From Oscillospiraceae bacterium (GTDB taxonomy: Bacteria; Bacillota; Clostridia; Oscillospirales; Oscillospiraceae): a stretch of 5,310 nucleotides of DNA. Shown piece after piece: positions 1 through 4,504 of this stretch; position 1 is the stretch's first letter, and each line of letters opens with the position of its first letter. The translations under genes and the position numbers were made by a program. Under the pieces are notes generated by a model. The model saw nothing but the letters and a program-made list of their open reading frames with translations, searched no databases and was not told where the DNA came from. The DNA lies in NCBI GenBank assembly GCA_016286595.1, contig JAEETR010000220.1, positions 1 to 5,310 of the forward strand. The letters run 5' to 3'.

Positions 1-180
1 ATCATTGATGGTGCGGCCGTCCTCATAGTACTGGGTGCAGGCTTCGGTGGTGATGGTGAAGCCCTGGGGCACAGGCAGACCAATGTTGGTCATCTCAGCA
101 AGGTTAGCGCCCTTGCCGCCGAGGAGCTCGCGCATGGTGGCGTTGCCCTCAGAGAACAGGTAAACGTACTTTTTACTCAA
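1..180 (-). CDS. ppdK: Pyruvate, phosphate dikinase, N-terminal 60 residues (runs off left edge)
   Basis: PPDK interconverts pyruvate, ATP and phosphate with phosphoenolpyruvate, AMP and pyrophosphate in the cytosol; in Clostridia it links glycolysis and PEP synthesis. The 60 visible residues begin MSKKYVYLFSEGNATMREL and continue into GGKGANLAEM, with Lys23 in the conserved GGKGANL of the ATP-grasp nucleotide-binding domain, then GLPVPQGFTITTEAC. These are characteristic PPDK N-terminal motifs. The start is TTG (178-180): no in-frame ATG lies just upstream, and a full AGGAGG (189-194) sits 8 nt before it. The catalytic His domain and PEP domain lie outside the window. Regulation is probably at its own promoter (269-297), which carries an inverted-repeat array. 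Confidence 0.95.
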   Translation of the reverse strand, partial: MSKKYVYLFSEGNATMRELLGGKGANLAEMTNIGLPVPQGFTITTEACTQYYEDGRTIND

Positions 181-188
181 CTCGTCTT

Positions 189-194
189 CCTCCT
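189..194 (-). promoter_or_regulatory. Shine-Dalgarno of ppdK
   Basis: On the minus strand this reads AGGAGG, 8 nt before the TTG at 178-180. It decides for the non-ATG start of ppdK. Confidence 0.85.
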
Positions 195-232
195 AATGTA
201 ATATATGGGTTGAATTGGGTTTACAAAATTGG

Positions 233-282
233 CATGCTGAAACAGACATACTGATTCAGTATGTGCACAGTATATCAGCATG
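233..282. promoter_or_regulatory. Inverted-repeat array over the ppdK start site, probable operator
   Basis: A perfect 19-bp palindrome, ACATACTGA-T-TCAGTATGT, occupies 246-264 and covers the predicted ppdK transcription start. It is flanked by a second perfect inverted pair, CATGCTGA (233-240) and TCAGCATG (275-282); the latter lies between -10 and -35. All four arms fit CATRCTGA. In addition CAGTAT recurs at 257-262 and 268-273, an 11-bp (one helical turn) step, the second copy overlapping the -10. Only part of the array would be in the transcript, so a DNA operator is more likely than an RNA hairpin. The regulator is unknown; CBS-domain/HTH repressors of the CcpN type are known near ppdK in Firmicutes, but I cannot match their motif here. 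Confidence 0.55.
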
Positions 283-297
283 AATGCAAAATTGCAA
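269..297 (-). promoter_or_regulatory. Promoter of ppdK (sigma-A type)
   Basis: Minus-strand TTGCAA (292-297, 4/6 to the -35 consensus), a 17-nt spacer and TATACT (269-274, 5/6 to the -10 consensus). Transcription would begin near 262, giving a leader of about 80 nt before the ppdK TTG. The -35 box is a palindrome and lies 10 nt from the candidate plus-strand -10 at 308-313, so the two transcripts would diverge from nearly the same site. The hexamers are seen; promoter activity is inferred. Confidence 0.6.
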
Positions 298-307
298 CGA
301 TTACAGA

Positions 308-313
308 TATAAA
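308..313 (+). promoter_or_regulatory. Candidate -10 box for the plus-strand structured RNA
   Basis: TATAAA (5/6) placed so that the start point falls at 320-321, where the closing stem of the candidate RNA begins. The best -35 at 17-nt spacing is TGCAAA (285-290), only 3/6, so support rests on the -10 and its position. Confidence 0.3.
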
Positions 314-320
314 AATAGGT

Positions 321-490
321 GCTGACGGCAAAAAATTTACGAATGCGGGTATGAAACCCGCCGCCTCTGGTTTTAAGGGAGGCTATGGCCTGTGCAGCCC
401 TCACAGGGGACAGCGACCCGGCGCCTCAATGAAAAGGCTCCCTGAAGACTCAGGGAGCGCCGCTGAAAGAAAATTTGTCAGGTTTTTTAT
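321..490 (+). ncRNA. Candidate structured RNA, about 165 nt, family not recognised
   Basis: Helices follow one another almost without gaps: GCGGGT/ACCCGC (345-350/356-361), GCCTC/GAGGC (363-367/379-383), CCTGTG/CACAGG (389-394/402-407), then CAGCG/CGCTG (411-415/461-465) enclosing GCTCCCTGA/TCAGGGAGC (437-445/450-458, loop AGAC). A closing stem CTGAC/GTCAG (322-326/477-481) plus AAATTT/AAATTT (333-338/471-476) would hold them in a multi-way junction, and T6-A-T6 follows directly (483-495). A plus-strand TATAAA (308-313) would start the RNA at about 320-321, just at the closing stem, though its -35 is poor. I do not recognise 6S, SRP, RNase P, tmRNA, T-box or a known riboswitch. The strand is not certain, since most helices also form on the other strand. 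Confidence 0.45.
434..458 (-). terminator. Possible intrinsic terminator of the small membrane protein gene
   Basis: Read on the minus strand, a 9-bp GC-rich stem (450-458 with 437-445, 4-nt loop) is followed by CTTTTC, about 90 nt past the stop of the 68-codon gene. The T run is short. The same stem is one arm of the candidate plus-strand RNA, so this is an alternative or second use of the hairpin. Confidence 0.4.
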
Positions 491-546
491 TTTTTCTCGC
501 TGAATATAAGAATGGCGTATCACAGATGACAACTAAATATTATTTA

Positions 547-753
547 TTATTTCCCACTAAAATCATCAGTATAATCAACACCCCAATAATCATTATATTC
601 GTCTGTTTCTTTTGTAGTCTGGGGATTTCTTATCCGTCTGTTTTTGCTTGTTATATTTTGTTTATATGTGCGTTTCTTGTTATCTTTATCTTGCTTTCCT
701 ATCCAATATATTATCAATACAATAAAACCAATAACAAAAATAATACTGAACAT
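547..753 (-). CDS. Small single-pass membrane protein, 68 aa, unknown function
   Basis: I do not recognise a family. The protein has a hydrophobic segment at residues 2-19 (FSIIFVIGFIVLIIYWIG), a strongly basic stretch at about 20-43 (K/R-rich, including KNRRIR), and an acidic, aromatic tail at 48-68 with YNDYW and DYTDDF. By the positive-inside rule the tail would face the cytoplasm. Support for a real gene: AAGGA (762-766) lies 8 nt before the ATG, and a perfect extended -10 (TGCTATAAT) lies about 40 nt upstream. Codons are AT-rich, unlike every neighbour, suggesting transfer or weak codon selection. It is monocistronic, between mnmE and ppdK. A type I toxin-like peptide is conceivable from size and topology, but nothing shows it. 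A plus-strand frame over the same bases lacks a Shine-Dalgarno and is less credible. Confidence 0.55.
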   Translation of the reverse strand: MFSIIFVIGFIVLIIYWIGKQDKDNKKRTYKQNITSKNRRIRNPQTTKETDEYNDYWGVDYTDDFSGK

Positions 754-761
754 AATATTGT

Positions 762-766
762 TCCTT
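762..766 (-). promoter_or_regulatory. Shine-Dalgarno of the 68-aa gene
   Basis: AAGGA on the minus strand (within AGGAAAAGGAA), 8 nt before the ATG at 751-753. In such AT-rich sequence a correctly spaced purine-rich box favours this frame over the opposite-strand alternative. Confidence 0.55.
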
Positions 767-793
767 TTCCTGGTTTATTTTGAAGTTGATTTT

Positions 794-821
794 ATTATAG
801 CATAAAATAAAACAAAGTAAG
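794..821 (-). promoter_or_regulatory. Extended -10 promoter of the 68-aa gene
   Basis: The minus strand reads TGCTATAAT: a perfect TATAAT at 794-799 with the extended TG at 801-802. The -35 is poor (CTTACT at 816-821 with a 16-nt spacer, 3/6), as is common for extended -10 promoters. The start would be near 787, giving a leader of about 34 nt. Confidence 0.6.
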
Positions 822-857
822 CGGTGAAGGTTTCATCGTAATCGGCGAAACCCTCCG

Positions 858-878
858 GCGCCCGCCCGGTGCTTTTTT
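858..878 (+). terminator. Plus-strand intrinsic terminator-like hairpin
   Basis: GCGCC (858-862) pairs with GGTGC (868-872, one G-U pair) across a 5-nt loop and is followed at once by TTTTTT (873-878). The direction is opposite to all supported genes, so it would stop antisense transcription before mnmE. On the minus strand the hairpin has no T tract, so it is a weak terminator for mnmE. A second inverted repeat, GGTTTC/GAAACC (829-834/847-852), lies just beyond in the mnmE downstream region. Confidence 0.45.
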
Positions 879-888
879 ATTCTTCTTT

Positions 889-2247
889 TCATTTCCCCAC
901 GCAGAACCGTGAGAAAATATCCTCCACCACGTCCTCCCGGACGGCGCGGCCGGTGAGGTTGGCGATGGCGGCGGCGGCCTGTTCGCAGGCCGTCAGCACC
1001 ACGTCGGGGGTGTAGCCCTCATCAAGGGCGGCGACGGCGCCCTCCAGCGCGTCGGCGGCCCGGCCGATCTCCCCGGCCTGCCGGGCGCTGGTGATTATCT
1101 CCCCGGCGGGGGCGTCGCCCCCGGCGAACATGGCACCCAGATCTTCTGCCAGGGCGGCGATACCCTCCCCGGTGACGGCGCTGGTCTCAAATACGGGGTT
1201 TTCCCCGAAATCGGGGCGGTCCGCGGCGGGCAGGTCCCGCTTCGTGCGCACGACGACGGTTTTTCCCGCCTTTTTTGCCGCGTCGAAAAGGGCCGCGTCC
1301 TCCCCGGTGAAGGGGACGGAGGAATCGGACAGGTAAAGGATGAGGTCGGCGCCGTTCATGGCGTCGATGCTGCGCTTCACGCCCAGGGACTCGATCTCGT
1401 CGGCGGTGTCCCGGATGCCTGCGGTGTCGATGAGGCGGAAAAGGGTGCCGCCCAGATTCACGCTCTCCTCCACCGTGTCCCGGGTGGTGCCGGGAACGTC
1501 GGTGACGATGGCCCGCTCGTAGCCCGCCAGGGCGTTGAGAAGGGAGGATTTTCCCGCGTTGGGGCGGCCGATGATGGCGGTTTTAACGCCGTTTTTCATT
1601 ATCATGCCCCGGTCGAAGGTGCCCAGCAGGGAGCGCAGACCGTCCCGGCTTTTTTCGAGAGTGCGGCGGTACTCCTCGATCTCAAAGTCCTCCACGCCCT
1701 CGTCGGGCCAGTCGATAACGGCGTGATAGTGGGCCATGACGGCGACGATATCGTTATATATCGTTTCCGCCCGCCGGAACACGGCGCCGTCCAGCTGTCC
1801 GGCGGCGTTGCGCAGGGCGGCGGGGGTGGCGGCGTCGATAACGTCCATGACGGCCTCTGCCCCGGTCAGGTCCAGCCTGCCGTTCAAAAACGCACGCCTT
1901 GTGAACTCCCCGGGCAGCGCCTGCCGCACCCCGGCGGCGAAGAGGGAGCGCAGTCCCTCGGCCAGGGCCATGGGGGAGCCGTGGCACTGCAGCTCCGCGG
2001 TGTCCTCCCCGGTGTAGGACCGGGGGGCCCGGGACACGGTGCACAGGCAGTCGTCTATCACGGCGCCGTCGGCGCCTATCAGATGGCCGTATATGAGCTT
2101 CCTGTCGGGGAAGGAGGCGGCGCTCACGCCGTTTTTCGCGCGGAAAACGGCCCCGGCGGCCTTGACGGCGTCCGGGCCGGAGACGCGTATTATGCCCACG
2201 GCGGCTTTTCCCCCGCCGGTGGACACGGCGGCTATGGTGTCGGCCAT
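889..2247 (-). CDS. mnmE: tRNA uridine-5-carboxymethylaminomethyl modification GTPase MnmE
   Basis: With MnmG, MnmE builds the (carboxymethyl)aminomethyl group on wobble U34 of certain tRNAs, using a methylene-tetrahydrofolate carbon; it acts as a cytosolic dimer. The 452-aa length is normal for the family. The N-terminal tetrahydrofolate-binding domain (about 1-118) ends near GEFTRRAFLNGRLDLTGAEA (113-132), which begins the helical domain. The inserted G domain shows G1 GRPNAGKSS (227-235), G2 GTTRDT (253-258), G3 DTAG (274-277), G4 TKRD (335-338; Thr replaces the usual Asn of NKxD) and SAVTGEG (356-362). The C-terminus is FCVGK, with the conserved Cys449. The ATG has AAAGGGG (2255-2261) 7 nt upstream. 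The gene is not next to mnmG here, and no room for a promoter exists between the upstream hairpin and its start. Confidence 0.97.
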   Translation of the reverse strand: MADTIAAVSTGGGKAAVGIIRVSGPDAVKAAGAVFRAKNGVSAASFPDRKLIYGHLIGADGAVIDDCLCTVSRAPRSYTGEDTAELQCHGSPMALAEGLRSLFAAGVRQALPGEFTRRAFLNGRLDLTGAEAVMDVIDAATPAALRNAAGQLDGAVFRRAETIYNDIVAVMAHYHAVIDWPDEGVEDFEIEEYRRTLEKSRDGLRSLLGTFDRGMIMKNGVKTAIIGRPNAGKSSLLNALAGYERAIVTDVPGTTRDTVEESVNLGGTLFRLIDTAGIRDTADEIESLGVKRSIDAMNGADLILYLSDSSVPFTGEDAALFDAAKKAGKTVVVRTKRDLPAADRPDFGENPVFETSAVTGEGIAALAEDLGAMFAGGDAPAGEIITSARQAGEIGRAADALEGAVAALDEGYTPDVVLTACEQAAAAIANLTGRAVREDVVEDIFSRFCVGK

Positions 2248-2254
2248 ATCTGTA

Positions 2255-2261
2255 CCCCTTT
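2255..2261 (-). promoter_or_regulatory. Shine-Dalgarno of mnmE
   Basis: AAAGGGG on the minus strand, 7 nt before the ATG at 2245-2247. Its AAGGGG part (2255-2260) could pair with CCTCTT (2265-2270), which includes bases of the upstream terminator-like stem. Confidence 0.65.
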
Positions 2262-2262
2262 C

Positions 2263-2289
2263 AAAAGAGGGAGGCTTCAGGCCTCCCTC
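2263..2289 (-). terminator. Terminator-like hairpin between the 115-aa gene and mnmE
   Basis: On the minus strand GAGGGAGGC (2281-2289) pairs perfectly with GCCTCCCTC (2267-2275) across a 5-nt loop, followed by TTTT (2263-2266). The stop codon of the 115-aa gene (2277-2279) lies in the loop. The T run is short and the mnmE Shine-Dalgarno follows within 2 nt, so it may attenuate rather than fully stop transcription. Confidence 0.6.
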
Positions 2290-2624
2290 ACGGCAAATTC
2301 CAGCAGATTTTCGTCGTAATAATAGAGTATATCCTTCTTTACGTCCTCAAGGACGTCCGGCGGGGCGGCGACGGCGGCTCTGCCGTCCTCCGCGGTCACG
2401 GATACGTCCTCGTACCCCAGCGCGGGGATGAGATTATCCCGCAGCTCGTCCGCCAGCTCGTCGATGTGAGCGGCGTAATACTCGTTGGTGCGGGGCCGGT
2501 TGTAGCCCTTCAGCGGCGCGGAATTGGCGGTGAAGCATATGACGAGGAACATGACCAGCAAAAAGAGGAAAAACGCCGCGCCTATGGGCCGTATCTTCTT
2601 TACGAACTCTTCTCCCGTACCCAT
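2277..2624 (-). CDS. Membrane-anchored protein, 115 aa, unknown function, coupled to the LtaS-like gene
   Basis: I do not recognise a family. Residues 1-13 are short and partly basic, 14-33 (IGAAFFLFLLVMFLVICFTA) form one membrane segment, and 34-115 form a small, mostly acidic domain, probably outside the cell, with a helix-like stretch at 51-66 (AAHIDELADELRDNLI) and a second at 90-113. It could be an uncleaved signal anchor; no lipobox is convincing. Its ATG shares one base with the stop of the upstream gene (TGATG, 2622-2626), and GAGGGTGG (2632-2639) lies 7 nt before the start, inside the upstream coding region. Such coupling suggests a stoichiometric or accessory role for the LtaS-like enzyme, which is inference. 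It ends in the loop of a terminator-like hairpin. Confidence 0.85.
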   Translation of the reverse strand: MGTGEEFVKKIRPIGAAFFLFLLVMFLVICFTANSAPLKGYNRPRTNEYYAAHIDELADELRDNLIPALGYEDVSVTAEDGRAAVAAPPDVLEDVKKDILYYYDENLLEFAVREA

Positions 2625-4504
2625 CAGCCGGCCACCCTCGTCTGAACGTAGTATTCGATCCTGCGGAACCGGTCGAAGGCCGCCTTCCCCTGCGGGGAGA
2701 GCGTCTTGACCAGCTCGCCGTTCTCGCGGAAAAGACCGCTGCCGGTGTTGATGACGTCAACGCTCTGGCGCAGGGCGCGGCCCTCCTTCATGAAGGCGCT
2801 GCCGCCCCATCCGCACAGGTCGAAGACCTCGCCCATCAGGAAGCAGGGGGACATGTCGGCCCCCTCGCCGGTGAAATCGCGGCCGAGAACGGACTTCGCC
2901 GCGTCGTTGGCCCATATCACGTAGGGGGTGGAGTAGTAGTTGCAGAACCCCTCCTCCGTGGAAACGTCGATATTTATGCCCAGCATGGGGTAAAAGGCCT
3001 CGTTGTCGCCCATCCAGGGCTTGTGGTCGCCGAAGAACACCACCACCACCGGCGCGTCGTCGTCCCGCAGGGTGTCGATAAAGGCGGACAGCCGCGTGAG
3101 CGTGTCGCTGCAGCCGTACAGATAGTTGTTCACGGCGCAGTAGGCCTCGTCGGTGAGACCCTCCCGGGAGACGAACTGCTCGTCCACGGTCCAGTTTGTG
3201 TAGTAGGGCCCGTGGTTCTGATAGGAAAGATGATAGGCGAAATAGGGCACGGTGACGTCCCGGCTTGCGTACATGTCGGCTATGACGGCGAAGAAGCTGC
3301 GGTCGGTGCGGTCGGCGCCGCCGACGTCGTCCAGGAACAGATATCTGTCGTAGCCCAGATACTCGTTGACGTTCCGGCGGTTGTAGAACCAGTCGTCCCC
3401 GGCGTGATAGCCCTCAGTGTAGTAGCCCTGGGAACGGAAATAGCGGATATAGGACTCGGTGGCGTGGTTGAGGGGCCCCAGCTCCGAAAAGCCGGTGAGG
3501 AAGCACCGCTCGGTGTCCACCGTGCCCCCGGCGAAGATGTTGTCCACCAGCACTCCGGACACGCCCTCGGCCTGCAGCGCGTGGAGAGGGGCGAAGACGT
3601 CCCGGGTCAGACGCACCCCGTCGTAGACAGACAAGTCGCAGCAGGACTCCAGCATTATGGTTATTATGTTAACCTTTTGACCCTCCGGGATATCGTCGCT
3701 GCCGACAGCGGCCAGCGCCTGGGCGGCGTCCGCCTCGCTGTATCCGGCGGGGCGCCTGTAGGTCAGGTCCCGGAAGCTGTGGATAAAGGGGTAGATGAAG
3801 CCCCGGGAGACGAACTGGTCGGCGTCGTCCCACTGCTTCACCTCGATGCGGGGGGAGTCGTTGCAGTTGGCGTTATAGAAATCGCCCCGCAGGTACAGGG
3901 CGGAGCAGCCGGTCAGAAGAAGGGCGCACACCACGGCGCCCGTTATCCGCGCCCGGGCGCTTTTCAGGCTGCCGGGCATGAGGAATACGGCGAACACGAC
4001 GCCCGCCGCGAAGGCGATGATCGCCGCCCATACCCGGCCCGTCAGCTCCAGGGTGTAGCGGGTGGCCACCATGTTGGCCGCCTCCCCGGCAAGGGCGATA
4101 TCCGCCGCCTTGAAGGGGTCGGAGCGCAGGCGCACCTTGTAGTACTGCACCAGGGAAAGGGTGAGGATCAGGGCGCCCCCCAGGGCGAAGGCGGACCACG
4201 CCCGCCCGGTGACGAAGTAGAGGAAATAAATCAGTATAAGGCAGGGAACTATATTCAGCGCGGCTATGACCGCGCTGTCAAAATACGACAGGAAAAGCTC
4301 CCACCCGATGATCTCCCCGTAGCTTGAGCACACGAAAAGGGACACGACGCCCAGGCCCACCCCCATGAGGGTGAGCATGACGAAAACGTATATCCAATGG
4401 GCCGGGGCCCTCTGCCTCCAATATGGGTTGGCGGGGTCCCCGGCGTCCTTTGCGCTGGTGAAAAGTACGGTGTCCCGTATCACGCGGGTGACGTTTGAAA
4501 GCAA
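2624..4504 (-). CDS. LtaS-family membrane phosphoglycerol transferase (sulfatase fold)
   Basis: Members transfer glycerol-phosphate from phosphatidylglycerol to glycolipid or glycan acceptors on the outer face of the membrane, as in lipoteichoic acid synthesis. The 626-aa protein has five predicted membrane segments (about 36-60, 78-98, 104-122, 158-177, 186-204), then a linker and an extracellular alkaline-phosphatase/sulfatase-fold domain from about 277. Catalytic features are visible: Glu286 in IMLES, the nucleophile Thr328 in GGTVDTE, His367 in GYHAGDD, His431 in NHGPY and Asp493-His494 in FFGDHKP, matching metal and substrate positions of LtaS. The start is TTG (4502-4504), directly after the glyS stop, with AAAGGA ending about 11 nt upstream; the next option, GTG at codon 8, is too far from it. 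The exact substrate cannot be told: lipoteichoic acid or another phosphoglycerol-modified polymer are both possible. Confidence 0.9.
   Translation of the reverse strand: MLSNVTRVIRDTVLFTSAKDAGDPANPYWRQRAPAHWIYVFVMLTLMGVGLGVVSLFVCSSYGEIIGWELFLSYFDSAVIAALNIVPCLILIYFLYFVTGRAWSAFALGGALILTLSLVQYYKVRLRSDPFKAADIALAGEAANMVATRYTLELTGRVWAAIIAFAAGVVFAVFLMPGSLKSARARITGAVVCALLLTGCSALYLRGDFYNANCNDSPRIEVKQWDDADQFVSRGFIYPFIHSFRDLTYRRPAGYSEADAAQALAAVGSDDIPEGQKVNIITIMLESCCDLSVYDGVRLTRDVFAPLHALQAEGVSGVLVDNIFAGGTVDTERCFLTGFSELGPLNHATESYIRYFRSQGYYTEGYHAGDDWFYNRRNVNEYLGYDRYLFLDDVGGADRTDRSFFAVIADMYASRDVTVPYFAYHLSYQNHGPYYTNWTVDEQFVSREGLTDEAYCAVNNYLYGCSDTLTRLSAFIDTLRDDDAPVVVVFFGDHKPWMGDNEAFYPMLGINIDVSTEEGFCNYYSTPYVIWANDAAKSVLGRDFTGEGADMSPCFLMGEVFDLCGWGGSAFMKEGRALRQSVDVINTGSGLFRENGELVKTLSPQGKAAFDRFRRIEYYVQTRVAG

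Noticed and set aside
177..404. A 75-codon minus-strand frame overlapping the ppdK leader
   Set aside because: It covers the ppdK promoter, operator and ribosome binding site in a different frame from ppdK; composition is random and no Shine-Dalgarno is seen.
321..490. Known RNA families: 6S, RNase P, SRP, tmRNA, T-box, common riboswitches
   Set aside because: I could not find their conserved cores, for example the T-box AGGGUGG, the SRP GGAAG tetraloop domain or a single long bubbled 6S hairpin. A covariance search could still overturn this.
261..503. An 80-codon plus-strand frame
   Set aside because: It runs through the strongly structured 345-465 region and the T tract, with no ribosome binding site or protein-like pattern.
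475..783. A 102-codon hydrophobic plus-strand frame
   Set aside because: It starts with TTG inside the T tract or at an ATG (527) without Shine-Dalgarno. Its hydrophobicity follows from AT-rich codons. The opposite strand has promoter, Shine-Dalgarno and a coherent membrane topology. Kept only as an alternative because of the terminator at 858-878.
1723..2319. Open plus-strand frames (about 198 codons and shorter) opposite mnmE
   Set aside because: They are antisense to the N-terminal part of mnmE, have low-complexity Gly-rich products and no sensible start signals.
3023..4327. A 434-codon open frame on the plus strand
   Set aside because: It is exactly antisense to the LtaS-like gene, whose catalytic motifs are intact. 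Its product is Gly/Val/His-rich with no recognisable domain, the usual mirror of GC-rich coding sequence.
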